Source: Bacteroidetes bacterium GWF2_33_38
GTDB lineage: Bacteria; Bacteroidota; Bacteroidia; Bacteroidales; GWF2-33-38
DNA length: 64,000 bases
NCBI GenBank assembly: GCA_001769505.1
Contig: MEOF01000040.1
Coordinates: 53,743-117,742, forward strand
Reading direction: 5' to 3'
Shown here: positions 8,917 through 17,676 of the stretch, piece after piece
How the letters are laid out: every line of letters starts with the position of its first letter
How positions within the stretch are numbered: position 1 is the stretch's first letter
Program-made: the position numbers and the translations under genes
Notes under the pieces: generated by a model
The model's input: the letters and a program-made list of their open reading frames with translations, nothing else
Told to the model about the DNA's origin: nothing
Databases searched by the model: none

Positions 8917-9894
8917 CTACACAGCATCTTCCAAAATTCGAGTCATCACTTCTGAAAACGGAATTCCTGCTTTACTGCATGCTGCAACAAAACCGCCATC
9001 TGGCGAAATGCAAGGATTTGTATTAATCTCGAGTATGTATGGATTTCCTTGTTTATCGACTCTGAAATCGACTCTGGCATAACCTTTCAATCCGAATGTA
9101 TTCCAACAATCGATGCAATATTTTTCGAGTTTAGCTAGTAATTGTTTATCTGTGTTATCAAAATCGAAAGAACGAACGGTGTGTTTGTATTCAAACGATT
9201 CTTCGTCCCATTTTGCTCGATATCCAATAATTTTAGGTTTATCGGCAGGGTAATCTACAAATTTTATTTCAGCAAATGGAAGCACTTGTGGACCTTTTTT
9301 TCCACCTAAAATAGAAATGTTAAACTCGCGACCATCGATATATTGCTCTGCAAAACTTTCGTTTTTAGCAATTTTTCTTTCGCTTAAAATTTTAAAAATA
9401 TCTGCTTTATTGTTATAAAACTTAAACACTTTTTCATCAATCCCCACACTTGCATGCTCCCAAATGGACTTTATTAGATATTGTTCTGTCTCTTTGACTT
9501 CAATTTTTTCAATATTTTGGAGCGTAATGTGTTTTGGTGTTGGCAAATTGTAGCCATTAAATGTCATTTTAGCGGTTAACTTATTCGAGGTTAAGTATAT
9601 AGCGTCGGCAGGACAACCGCTGTACGAAACATTCATATGTTCGAATAAAACCGGAGCAAAATTGATAAAACGACCAGCACCATATATAGTTTCAACTAAG
9701 TTGAAAATCAAATTGGGTTTTTCAGATTCAATAATTTTTTTGGAATCATCAAGATTTGTAGTAAACGGATATACACTAACTTGATATCCCATTTTTTCTA
9801 AAATATCTTTTATAAATGCAGCTTCATGCAATACATCCTGTTCATCAGCAGGTGCATTTTCAGGAACTTCACTATGAAATATTATTGTTTTCAT
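8917..9894 (-). CDS. ATP-grasp ligase, D-Ala-D-Ala ligase-like (second of a pair)
   Basis: This 325-residue cytoplasmic enzyme has an N-terminal Rossmann-like preATP-grasp domain (MKTIIFHSEVPENAPADEQD, NLIFNLVETIYG). The ATP-grasp domain ends in the metal-binding segment YILEINTNPCISPDGG, in which Glu and Asn bind Mg-ATP. The FDVR-like region ARVDFRVDKQGNPYILEIN is typical of Ddl relatives. ATP-grasp ligases make a peptide or amide bond through an acyl-phosphate. It is probably not the cell's peptidoglycan Ddl, because it sits beside a second divergent ATP-grasp gene and an aminomutase gene. Its substrates are unknown. Confidence 0.85.
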   Translation of the reverse strand: MKTIIFHSEVPENAPADEQDVLHEAAFIKDILEKMGYQVSVYPFTTNLDDSKKIIESEKPNLIFNLVETIYGAGRFINFAPVLFEHMNVSYSGCPADAIYLTSNKLTAKMTFNGYNLPTPKHITLQNIEKIEVKETEQYLIKSIWEHASVGIDEKVFKFYNNKADIFKILSERKIAKNESFAEQYIDGREFNISILGGKKGPQVLPFAEIKFVDYPADKPKIIGYRAKWDEESFEYKHTVRSFDFDNTDKQLLAKLEKYCIDCWNTFGLKGYARVDFRVDKQGNPYILEINTNPCISPDGGFVAACSKAGIPFSEVMTRILEDAV

Positions 9895-9917
9895 TTTTTT
9901 GAGTTAAAAATTAGATG

Positions 9918-10892
9918 TTAATTAATTCTCTTTACGGCTGAGTCCATTATCATTTTTATTACTTCAACATAAGAAATTCCGTTTAATCTCGACAAAATAG
10001 GCAAGTCCGAATCAATCGGATGCAAACCCGCTAGAGGATTAACTTCTATAAAGTTTGGAATACCGTTTTTGTCCATTCTTATGTCGACTCTTCCACCATC
10101 CCGACAACCTAGTCCAATCCACGATTTTAAAGCAACATCATACACGCTTTCGAGAATTTCTTTCTCAGGAACAAGATAATCGATATATTGTTCATAATTT
10201 GCCTTATTATCATATGAATAAACATCGGATTTAGTATTTTTTCTAAATACAACCTCCATTGCTCCAACAACTTTGGCGTCGCTTCCCGTACCCACAACAC
10301 CAACAGTAAATTCTCGCCCCGATAAGTACGTTTCGACCAAAACCGGTTGTTTAAATTTTTGTAATTTTTCAGTGCAAGATTCAATCAATTCGTTTTGATT
10401 ATTGATAACCGAGAGTGCATTTATTCCCTTTCCGGTTCCTTCTGCAACAGGTTTTGCAAAAAGTGGAAATGGCAAATTTACTTTTTCTACATCACTTATT
10501 GTCTCAACGACAAAAAAGTCAGCGGTAGGAATTCCTAAGTCTCTAATTACTCTTTTAGTCATTCCTTTGTGCAATGTCAACGAGAGAACAAGTACATCAG
10601 AAAAAACATACGGAATGTTATATAAATCAAGTATAGCAGGAACTTGGGCTTCTCGTCCAATTCCATACATGCCTTCACAAATATTGAACACCAAATCCCA
10701 CTTTTTTCCTGAATTTATTTTTTCGATTAACGACTTTGCATGTCCAATACGCTCTGTTTCATAGCCAAGTTCATGAAGTGCGTTTTCAATTCCAATTATG
10801 GTATCAATTGAATCAAATTCAGCTGCTTCCTCTGACGAAAAACCTAAAGCCAGATATTCTGACTTTAGGTCGTATGTTAAGCCAATTGTCAT
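9918..10892 (-). CDS. ATP-grasp ligase, D-Ala-D-Ala ligase-like (first of a pair)
   Basis: This 324-residue enzyme has the preATP-grasp domain (MTIGLTYDLKSEYLALG, DLVFNICEGMYGIGREAQVP). The central domain includes FAKPVAEGTGKGI, a typical ATP-grasp lysine loop. The C-terminal Mg-ATP motif is NFIEVNPLAGLHP. It differs clearly from its neighbour at 8917-9894, so the pair is not a recent tandem duplication. It lies 16 bases after the aminomutase gene and 23 bases before the second ligase gene, which strongly suggests an operon. The context suggests a pathway that couples a beta-amino acid, such as beta-lysine, to other acids; that is inference. Confidence 0.85.
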   Translation of the reverse strand: MTIGLTYDLKSEYLALGFSSEEAAEFDSIDTIIGIENALHELGYETERIGHAKSLIEKINSGKKWDLVFNICEGMYGIGREAQVPAILDLYNIPYVFSDVLVLSLTLHKGMTKRVIRDLGIPTADFFVVETISDVEKVNLPFPLFAKPVAEGTGKGINALSVINNQNELIESCTEKLQKFKQPVLVETYLSGREFTVGVVGTGSDAKVVGAMEVVFRKNTKSDVYSYDNKANYEQYIDYLVPEKEILESVYDVALKSWIGLGCRDGGRVDIRMDKNGIPNFIEVNPLAGLHPIDSDLPILSRLNGISYVEVIKMIMDSAVKRIN

Positions 10893-10908
10893 ATAAACAA
10901 TATGTATT

Positions 10909-12198
10909 TTAGGTTAAATCGGGATAGTAATATGTATTGCCTTCGAAATTTTCTAGAACAATGTTATTCTCAGATTTTCCTTTGTAATATTCAGGGATTA
11001 GTGGTATTTTTCCTCCACCGCCGGGTGCGTCAATAACATAAGTTGGAATTGCATATCCCGACGTGTGTCCTCTTAAGCCTTTTATCATTTCTAATCCTTT
11101 TTCAACACTTGTTCTGAAATGATGAGAGCCTAAAATTGGGTCGCATTGATATAAATAATACGGTCTAACTCGATTCATGAGTAACTGATGCATCAATTGT
11201 TTCATGGTTTCGACATTATCATTTATTCCTTTAAGCAAAACGGTTTGGCTTCCTAATGGAATTCCTGCATCGGCTAAACGACCTAATGCTTCTTTCACTT
11301 CAGGAGTAAGCTCGTCAGGGTGAGTACAGTGAATACTCATAAACAAAGGATGATATTTTTTAAGTACAGATATCAGTTTTTTGGTAATTCGTTGTGGCAT
11401 TATCATTGGCACTTTTGTCCCAATTCTGATAAATTGCACGTGAGGAATTGCTCGCAAACGAGACAATATTAAATCTATAAAATCGTCGCTCATCGTCAGA
11501 GGGTCGCCTCCTGATAGCAATACATCTCTAATTTGAGTGTTTTGCTCAATATAGGTGAGGGCCGATTCAAGTTTGTTAATTCCGCAATGCATTTTATCTT
11601 TCGCAACCATGTGAGAACGTGTGCAATAGCGACAATAAGTTGCACAAAAATCGGTTACCAAAAACAGTACTCTATCGGGATAACGATGAACCAAGTTTGG
11701 GATTGGACTATCGTTATGTTCACACAATGGGTCTGACGATTCTCCTTCTGAAATTAAGTATTCAGAAGAAACCGGAACTACCGTTTTGCGAATAGATTGA
11801 TGAGGATTGGTTCCATCAATTAAACTTGCATAATAAGGGGTAATTCTGATTGGTAAAGCATCGTGATTGTCGATGTGTTTTAATTCTTCATCAGGGGTTA
11901 GTTTGATAAAAGAATTTAGTTGACGAAGTGACAAAAAACTATTTTTTATTTGCCATCTCCAACTCCTCCAATCTTTTTCAGTTGATTGAGGAAAGTGTTT
12001 TTCGTAAAAAGCTTTTGATTTTTCGCTAACTCGAATGGTTTCTTCTGAGTTAAGATGTGTTTTTCGTTTATACAACGACATTGTTGAAATGGAGATTTCC
12101 TCACTCGCGACAAGGCTTGGAGGTTCGTCGTCGACACCAATTTCTGCTTCTTTGCAGTAAATTTCTGAATTGTCAACCTTTAAATTTTCAAATTTCAT
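10909..12198 (-). CDS. KamA family radical SAM aminomutase (lysine 2,3-aminomutase-like)
   Basis: This 429-residue enzyme has the radical SAM cluster motif CATYCRYC (Cys185, Cys189, Cys192). It also has the PLP lysine in APGGGGK (Lys397). Two aspartates that bind the lysine epsilon-amino group in clostridial lysine 2,3-aminomutase are conserved by position: Asp353 in YLYQCDP and Asp390 in YVIDAPGGGG. Glutamate 2,3-aminomutases are reported to replace them. The enzyme is therefore predicted to interconvert lysine and beta-lysine, although a related basic substrate such as arginine is possible. It has an N-terminal extension of about 70 residues before the conserved core. It heads the run with two ATP-grasp ligases. 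Confidence 0.88.
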   Translation of the reverse strand: MKFENLKVDNSEIYCKEAEIGVDDEPPSLVASEEISISTMSLYKRKTHLNSEETIRVSEKSKAFYEKHFPQSTEKDWRSWRWQIKNSFLSLRQLNSFIKLTPDEELKHIDNHDALPIRITPYYASLIDGTNPHQSIRKTVVPVSSEYLISEGESSDPLCEHNDSPIPNLVHRYPDRVLFLVTDFCATYCRYCTRSHMVAKDKMHCGINKLESALTYIEQNTQIRDVLLSGGDPLTMSDDFIDLILSRLRAIPHVQFIRIGTKVPMIMPQRITKKLISVLKKYHPLFMSIHCTHPDELTPEVKEALGRLADAGIPLGSQTVLLKGINDNVETMKQLMHQLLMNRVRPYYLYQCDPILGSHHFRTSVEKGLEMIKGLRGHTSGYAIPTYVIDAPGGGGKIPLIPEYYKGKSENNIVLENFEGNTYYYPDLT

Positions 12199-12512
12199 TC
12201 TATTAATTTTTATATGCTTTTAAATGTTTAAAATATTATTGTAAAACCTATATTTTTTATAAATTTCAAACAATAAATTTTATATACAATTATACAATAG
12301 GATTTTTCATTATGTACTATCATGATTAAATAAATATTAACACGATAACGTGTTGAATGACAATAGCTTTAATAACTATTCAACAGGTCGTTTTTTACAT
12401 ATATGAATTATTACTCGGAATTTTTTACAACATATTTTCTAAAACGATAAAAATTCGTCAAAAACATGTTTCAAAAACATAACAAAACAGATTTTAAAAG
12501 AGATGGTATTTT
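12199..12512. other. Intergenic region upstream of the aminomutase operon
   Basis: This very AT-rich gap of 314 bases separates RsmD from the aminomutase gene, both on the minus strand, and carries no supportable ORF. It contains a perfect inverted repeat, AACACG-ATAA-CGTGTT (12339-12354), followed by GTTGAAT (12352-12358) and ATTCAAC (12378-12384). These could form RNA hairpins or a repressor site. No T-run follows, so a classical terminator is not supported. Confidence 0.4.
12339..12384. promoter_or_regulatory. Nested inverted repeats, candidate operator or hairpin
   Basis: AACACG (12339-12344) and CGTGTT (12349-12354) are perfect complements around ATAA. GTTGAAT and ATTCAAC form a second inverted pair overlapping it on the right. 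It lies about 140 bases upstream of the aminomutase start. Function is unproven. Confidence 0.3.
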
Positions 12513-13055
12513 TTACGAAACCTTAGGTTCAAAAATGCTAAAATGAACGAGGCTATATTTTCTCGTTTCTTTAAAATTCGGATGCTTTGAAAAATTATGA
12601 TCCGAATTATGTTCAAGAATGAACCACCCGTGCTTGTTAATTAGATTTTTCGAAAAAATAATATCGGGAAGTGTTTCAATTCCTTCTAATTCATAAGGAG
12701 GATCGGCAAAAATAATATCGTAAGTTAAATTGCTCATTTTAAGAAATTTGAAAGCATCGGCTCTGAACGAAATTATTTGATCGAATTGTAAATCTGCGAT
12801 GGTCTTTTTTATGAACGCATAATTTTTGAAATTTAACTCAATTGAAGTTATATCCATTACGCCTCTTGAAGCAAACTCATAACTAATGCTGCCAGTCCCC
12901 GAAAATAAATCTAGAACTTTGAGTTCGGAATAATCGAAATGATTGTTTAAAATATTAAACAATCCTTCTTTTGCAACGTCGGTTGTTGGACGTGCGTTGA
13001 AATTTTTACCAGGAATTATATGTTTTCCCTTAAAGTAACCACTAATTATTCGCAT
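12513..13055 (-). CDS. rsmD: 16S rRNA (guanine966-N2)-methyltransferase RsmD
   Basis: This 180-residue SAM-dependent methyltransferase begins MRIISGYFKGKHI, the usual RsmD start. It has the SAM-binding loop DLFSGTGSI (49-57) and the catalytic NPPY-type motif DPPY (118-121). It methylates G966 of 16S rRNA in the assembled small subunit. The start overlaps the end of the DUF3822 gene by 10 bases, so it is translationally linked with it. Confidence 0.9.
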   Translation of the reverse strand: MRIISGYFKGKHIIPGKNFNARPTTDVAKEGLFNILNNHFDYSELKVLDLFSGTGSISYEFASRGVMDITSIELNFKNYAFIKKTIADLQFDQIISFRADAFKFLKMSNLTYDIIFADPPYELEGIETLPDIIFSKNLINKHGWFILEHNSDHNFSKHPNFKETRKYSLVHFSIFEPKVS

Positions 13056-13906
13056 TTTTGAAGACTAAGTAAGTTTGAAAATTTGTAAGCTGGAATATCG
13101 AAAAAAGTATAACTGTATAGAAACCCTTCATCAAGTTTTTCATGCTTAATATGGCGGATGTATTTTTTGATTTTTATGAATTTCTCGTCTTTTTTATGAA
13201 TATTTCCCATGAAAATAATTTCGGTTTCTTCTGGATTAAGTTTCAACTGCTCGTAAACCAATAAAATAAAATATGAAAAATCATCATCGGTTGAATAAGA
13301 AAAAGTATTGAATAAAATCAATTTACGCCCTTTAATAACCAATAAATCAAATGAATTATCATGAACATCAACAATTACTTTAAAAACCTTTGTTTTATTT
13401 TTATACGTAACCAAACTTGTTTCGACCACAGGCAAAGATTGATGATAAATCTTGACATTTGCAAAATAAGCCTCAAGTAATTGAATTTTCTTTTCCGAAA
13501 CAGAAAATATATTAACCGCTTCGGCATTATGTAATTCATTAATCATAAGCCTTTCGGTATTGTTTGTATCAAAATTCAACGAAATATATTTATTCAAATT
13601 GTTTTTATCAAACAATGGAGTTGGAACAAATGTAAATTTTTCGGTATAATACAATACTTTTACCTTCTTATATTTACGTTGAAACAAAACGTCTTCGTTT
13701 TCGATAAAAGAATTCAATTCTTTACAATAATCTTCTATCGACATATTATTTACATTTAATTGCTTGTGATATAAAGCAATAAATTTATCACGTACGGAAT
13801 CAAAAATACAAAAAGAAAATCCATCCAACATAAGTTGAATGGATAAATTATAAGTTAAGGTCAGATTAATATCTAAAGTCTCGTCAACTAGCCTAATGTC
13901 ATTCAT
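13046..13906 (-). CDS. DUF3822 family protein
   Basis: This 286-residue protein has no signal peptide or membrane segment. I recognise it as the Bacteroidota DUF3822 family partly from its sequence (LMINELHNAEAVNIFSVSEK) and partly from its usual place next to rsmD. It probably has an actin-like ATPase-fold core, which is inference. Function is unknown. It lies 20 bases after the membrane protein gene at 13927 and overlaps rsmD, forming a three-gene operon. Confidence 0.75.
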   Translation of the reverse strand: MNDIRLVDETLDINLTLTYNLSIQLMLDGFSFCIFDSVRDKFIALYHKQLNVNNMSIEDYCKELNSFIENEDVLFQRKYKKVKVLYYTEKFTFVPTPLFDKNNLNKYISLNFDTNNTERLMINELHNAEAVNIFSVSEKKIQLLEAYFANVKIYHQSLPVVETSLVTYKNKTKVFKVIVDVHDNSFDLLVIKGRKLILFNTFSYSTDDDFSYFILLVYEQLKLNPEETEIIFMGNIHKKDEKFIKIKKYIRHIKHEKLDEGFLYSYTFFDIPAYKFSNLLSLQKCE

Positions 13907-13926
13907 TTATAGTTTGTAAACTTGGC

Positions 13927-14499
13927 TTATTCCCAATTACCGGCATGATTTGTTGCTTCTACCAATGAACCTACTTGCATAACATCTTCTGGGTCGAATG
14001 GAGCAGTATCAAAAACTTCGAAAACTTTTACTTTTACTTTTGAACCTGTTTCAATTTCTCCTATAGCCATTTGAAACTCAGAACTTGTAAAAGGAACAAA
14101 TCGAATTGAATCTAAAGCATATTTTTTACCTAATGCAACGTCTTCCATTCTGATTAATGAATCGTAAACGTTAATTCTAATTGTATCTCTAATTACTAGA
14201 CCTAACTCAACCGCTTTGGCTTCAGTTAAAGTGTCAGGAACTTCACCAATTGCTCTAATTAAAGGCAAAGAATCGTTTTTAATAAACTTTATAAGAGTGT
14301 CAAAACTAGCCGTAAAATTACCATATACATCTTTATACACAATCTGTGCAGTTCTAATATCCTTTAAGCGTTGGATAACTTGTTCGTATCGTCTAGCCTT
14401 TTCCTCTGCAAAACGAATAGGTTTTGCAATACTTTCGTATAAGAAGTACGACAAGGCTGCAATTGCCAAAATCATGGTGATTTGAATAACTTTTTTCAT
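13927..14499 (-). CDS. Membrane-anchored protein of unknown function, pseudopilin-like N-terminus
   Basis: This 190-residue protein has one N-terminal hydrophobic helix (MKKVIQITMILAIAALSYFL), probably an uncleaved anchor. A long charged amphipathic helix follows (FAEEKARRYEQVIQRLKDIR) and then a beta-rich periplasmic part. The layout resembles pseudopilins, but no prepilin cleavage motif is seen. Bacteroidota genomes often keep such a gene with DUF3822 and rsmD. It is first in that operon and divergent from the helicase gene. Confidence 0.65.
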   Translation of the reverse strand: MKKVIQITMILAIAALSYFLYESIAKPIRFAEEKARRYEQVIQRLKDIRTAQIVYKDVYGNFTASFDTLIKFIKNDSLPLIRAIGEVPDTLTEAKAVELGLVIRDTIRINVYDSLIRMEDVALGKKYALDSIRFVPFTSSEFQMAIGEIETGSKVKVKVFEVFDTAPFDPEDVMQVGSLVEATNHAGNWE

Positions 14500-14539
14500 G
14501 TTATGATATGTATTTTATTAATTTTATGTTGCTTTGTTG

Positions 14540-14547
14540 CAAAATTA
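14540..14547 (-). promoter_or_regulatory. Candidate -7 promoter element (TAnnTTTG type)
   Basis: The minus strand reads TAATTTTG, matching the Bacteroidota -7 consensus TAnnTTTG, 40 bases upstream of the ATG at 14499. No good -33 TTTG was found at standard spacing. Confidence 0.3.
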
Positions 14548-14591
14548 TAATTTTTTTTAATTTATACGATTCTTATTAGTATTTTTTTAAA

Positions 14592-16016
14592 ATGTTACAA
14601 AAGCATATTTCCTCAGAAATCGCAAATAGCTTCGAATATACGCCTACCGAAAGTCAAAAGCAATTAATAGAAAAACTTTCTGTATTCATTTCTACGCCCA
14701 ATATTCGACAAATATTCATTCTTAAAGGATATGCCGGCACCGGAAAAACATCAATAATAAGTGCGATGGTAAAAACTTTGTCGATATTTAAGATTAATTG
14801 CGAATTGTTAGCTCCAACCGGAAGAGCAGCAAAAGTTTTTTCGTCATTTGCACATAAAAAAGCCTATACCATTCATAAAAAAATATACCGACAACAATCA
14901 TCAAAAGATGGATTTGGAACATTTGTACTAAATAAAAACCTTCATAAAGATACGTTCTTTTTAGTCGATGAAGCATCGATGATTTCGAACGAAAGCTACG
15001 AAAATTCGATATTTGGGAGTGGGCGTTTATTAGAGGATTTACTGGAATATATTAACGAAGGTAATAATTGCAAACTTATTTTAATAGGTGATGGAGCACA
15101 GCTTCCGCCCGTAAAATTATCGATAAGCCCTGCCTTAGATAAAGATTTTTTCGCATTTCATAATTATCAAATTATTGAGCACACTTTAAACGATGTTGTC
15201 AGACAGACACTTGATTCTGGGATTTTATATAATGCAACTAAAATCAGAAATCAAATCGAAAATAAAAACGAAAACTTTCCCAAAATTGAAATCGAAAGAT
15301 TCGATGATATTGAAACCATTATTGGGAGCGAAGTTGTTGAAAAAATTTCGAATGCTTACGATAAATTCGGGCTCGAAAACACGACCATAATTTGTCGTTC
15401 AAACAAACAGGCTAATATTTATAACAATGGAATCCGAAGTCAAATTCTTTACCACGAAGAAGAAATATCGGTTGGCGATTATCTTATGATTGTGAAAAAT
15501 AATTACTATTGGGCTGAAATATTGAAACTCGAAGAACATGGCGTTACATTTATTGCCAATGGCGATACAGTGAAAATTAGAAGAGTAAAAAATATCGAAG
15601 AAATATATGGCTTTCGATTTGCAAATATAAGCATCGAACTTATTGATTACGATAACATTGAGATTGATGTAAAAATTTTATTAGATGCTTTACAAGTCAA
15701 TTCAGCATCCTTAACTTCAGAACAAAACAAAGCTCTTTTTTATGGAATTTTGGAAGATTATCAAGATTTAAAACCGAAGAAAAAACAATACGATGCGGTG
15801 AAAGAAAATCCGTATTTCAACGCCCTTCAAGTAAAATTTGCCTATGCTATAACTGGACATAAATCGCAAGGTGGACAATGGAAAAATGCATTTATCGACC
15901 ATGGATATATCCCCGATAACAAGATTGACGCTGAATTTCTTCGATGGTTATATACCGCCTTTACTCGCCCAACAGAAAAGTTACAATTGGTGAATTTTAA
16001 TAAATTGTTTTTTTAA
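14592..16016 (+). CDS. RecD-like/AAA superfamily 1 DNA helicase
   Basis: This 474-residue cytoplasmic ATPase has Walker A GYAGTGKTS (46-54), a Walker B-type segment FFLVDEASMIS, and GDGAQLPPV, matching the GDxxQLPP motif of SF1 helicases. C-terminal motifs are AYAITGHKSQGGQW and LYTAFTRPTEKL, the latter containing the arginine finger. This is the compact RecD/Dda-like helicase (also annotated ATP-dependent endonuclease) found beside DUF3822 and rsmD in Bacteroidota. The N-terminal TPTESQKQLIEKL is the Q-motif region. It probably unwinds DNA in repair; no partner nuclease is nearby. Confidence 0.88.
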   Translation: MLQKHISSEIANSFEYTPTESQKQLIEKLSVFISTPNIRQIFILKGYAGTGKTSIISAMVKTLSIFKINCELLAPTGRAAKVFSSFAHKKAYTIHKKIYRQQSSKDGFGTFVLNKNLHKDTFFLVDEASMISNESYENSIFGSGRLLEDLLEYINEGNNCKLILIGDGAQLPPVKLSISPALDKDFFAFHNYQIIEHTLNDVVRQTLDSGILYNATKIRNQIENKNENFPKIEIERFDDIETIIGSEVVEKISNAYDKFGLENTTIICRSNKQANIYNNGIRSQILYHEEEISVGDYLMIVKNNYYWAEILKLEEHGVTFIANGDTVKIRRVKNIEEIYGFRFANISIELIDYDNIEIDVKILLDALQVNSASLTSEQNKALFYGILEDYQDLKPKKKQYDAVKENPYFNALQVKFAYAITGHKSQGGQWKNAFIDHGYIPDNKIDAEFLRWLYTAFTRPTEKLQLVNFNKLFF

Positions 16017-16116
16017 CTCAACTAAGTAATTATTTGAGCGAACTTGAAGCAAATCATAAATTTTGGATAGTTCTCGTTTTGAATATTTCGCTGCTAAGTT
16101 CGGATAAAATTTTTAT

Positions 16117-16250
16117 TATGAAGATCCGTATGAAATGCAACGCATTCACGAATACCACAACAGAATAATTAAATGAGTAATCGAGAGGTTTAAGCAGGGT
16201 TCTGTGAGAGGTTTAGGGGTGAAATATCCCTTTATCTACTCGATGTTATT
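16117..16250 (+). mobile_element. Degraded group II intron-like 3' end, copy 1
   Basis: This 134-base segment matches 17228-17361 with no gaps and about ten mismatches. The right part holds GGTTCTGTGAGAGG, then a hairpin with arms GGGGTGAAATATCCC, then CTACTCGAT, the pattern at the domain V-VI end of bacterial group II introns. The usual 34-base domain V hairpin is shortened. The left part can be read as a protein tail (MQRIHEYHNRIIK, then stop). It overlaps the stop codon of the BRO-N gene. No 5' intron half or reverse transcriptase is present. The group II assignment rests on recalled consensus. Confidence 0.5.
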
Positions 16251-17097
16251 CAGGGTCAGACATAATTTGTTTATTCTTTTTTTTGTCTTCTAACTCCTTT
16301 GCGTTTAAAGGACTTATTATGCTTTCACCAAGTTTTTGCTCAAGTTCTTTTCTTGCATTCCCAGCAACTGCTCCTCCATTTTTAGCAACTTTTTTACTTT
16401 CCAAAAAAGATTTTGGTTTTGCTTTTTTTGATAATTCTGTTGTTGACGTTTCCGCCAACATATTTAAGACCAATTCAAGATTTGTCATATGGTCACGAAG
16501 ATTCTCTTTTTTTAAGTTCTTTAGATTTTTGTAGTCTTTTGTTGTCAGCCCAGCCCATGCTTTTGTTATTTCATCCGTCAAAATTGCATACTCTTGTCCC
16601 TTCTTAATTCCCCGGACTTCCCATTCGTCAGTCAACTCTTTTCTTACTTCAATACTTTTTAATCGCTGATTTATCCAATTTGTAGAATATCCTTTTTTTA
16701 AATATGTTTCCATTGCTCTGTCAAAAGTTAATTCAGGATCTTCTGTTTCTTCAATTCTTTCATAACCAACTTTTGCTAACCATTTTTTAAAAGGCTCCGC
16801 TTTTGGCGATGGAATAGACTGAATAATTCTTAATAATTGTTCTGTGTCTGCAACGTCGGTTTCTCTCATTCTACCATCAGATGCTGCCATTTTCAACTGT
16901 ACGATTTTCTCGTACAGTTGACTTCCTTCTTGTTTTAGCTTTATTTTTAAATCGCTCCAATACCTTCTTGAATTATTGCTGTCTGTTAGTACTTGAATAA
17001 CGTCAATTACTGAAAAATACCACTTTTCCTGTTTATCGTCCCAAAGAGTACGAATTTGACTTTTATTAAATAACTTAATTGCTGTTTCTTTTGTCAT
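16246..17097 (-). CDS. BRO-N/DinD-like protein
   Basis: This 283-residue protein begins with a BRO N-terminal DNA-binding-type domain (IRTLWDDKQEKWYFSVIDVI, then RRYWSDLKIKLKQEGSQLYE). It continues into a lysine-rich C-terminal region like that of damage-inducible protein D. BRO-N domains occur in phage antirepressors and in stand-alone bacterial proteins. No prophage genes are nearby, so it is an isolated accessory gene. Its 3' end abuts an intron-like fragment, which suggests arrival or rearrangement by transfer. Confidence 0.75.
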   Translation of the reverse strand: MTKETAIKLFNKSQIRTLWDDKQEKWYFSVIDVIQVLTDSNNSRRYWSDLKIKLKQEGSQLYEKIVQLKMAASDGRMRETDVADTEQLLRIIQSIPSPKAEPFKKWLAKVGYERIEETEDPELTFDRAMETYLKKGYSTNWINQRLKSIEVRKELTDEWEVRGIKKGQEYAILTDEITKAWAGLTTKDYKNLKNLKKENLRDHMTNLELVLNMLAETSTTELSKKAKPKSFLESKKVAKNGGAVAGNARKELEQKLGESIISPLNAKELEDKKKNKQIMSDPE

Positions 17098-17227
17098 CGA
17101 ATGTCCAATATTTATTTAACAAAGATATAAAATCATTTAATAATGGGTATTTGTTACGAGAGTCTTTTTTAGCATGAAACACAATGGACGGCGGTAAGTT
17201 ATTGTTGCCGATTTCGGAGCATGGCAC

Positions 17228-17361
17228 TATGAAGAACCGTGTGAAATGCAACGCATTCATGAATACCACAACAGGATAATTTAATGTGTAATCGAGAGGT
17301 TCAAGCAGGGTTCTGTGAGAGGTTTATGGGTGAAATTTCCCTTTATCTAATCGATGTTATT
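17228..17361 (+). mobile_element. Degraded group II intron-like 3' end, copy 2
   Basis: This is the same 134-base element as at 16117-16250, about 92% identical with no indels. It includes the reading-frame tail MQRIHEYHNRII, the GGTTCTGTGAGAGG segment and the terminal hairpin ending at TAATCGAT. The end overlaps the last codons of the RelE-like toxin gene (stop at 17347-17349). Confidence 0.5.
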
Positions 17362-17676
17362 TATATTTTTGAATCGTTTTCCTATTTTTTTGTCTTCTGG
17401 ATTTCTTCTGCAATCCCAAAGCATTGAAATTAAGATATTGTTCTCTGTAGTTTCATAAATAATTTGATAGTCTCCAGTTACCAATGCTCTAACTGTATCA
17501 AACTCTGTTCTTATACCTAATTTTGGATTTTTAGAAATTGCCGAAATGTCTTTTTTGATTTTCGAATAAAGCTTCTTACTATACGATACTGTTTTGTTCC
17601 TTTGGATGTAGAACTCAAGAATCTCTGTCAAATCTATTTCTGCTTCAACTGACCAACTTATTTTGTACTTAGCCAT
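17347..17676 (-). CDS. RelE/ParE superfamily toxin
   Basis: This 109-residue protein has the compact beta-alpha fold pattern of the family: ISWSVEAEIDLTEILEFY at the N-terminus, the basic strand VRALVTGDYQIIYET, and the C-terminal LISMLWDCRRNPE, a typical end of this group. RelE members cut ribosome-bound mRNA; ParE members poison gyrase. The sequence does not let me decide which. Its start overlaps the antitoxin gene by 19 bases. The last residues (NINNID) are encoded within an intron-like repeat, so the C-terminus may have been altered by insertion. Confidence 0.85.
   Translation of the reverse strand: MAKYKISWSVEAEIDLTEILEFYIQRNKTVSYSKKLYSKIKKDISAISKNPKLGIRTEFDTVRALVTGDYQIIYETTENNILISMLWDCRRNPEDKKIGKRFKNINNID

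Noticed and set aside
10909..12198. The KamA-like enzyme as EpmB (EF-P lysine aminomutase).
   Set aside because: The protein is longer than EpmB, keeps both substrate aspartates of free-lysine aminomutases, and has no EpmA or EF-P gene nearby.
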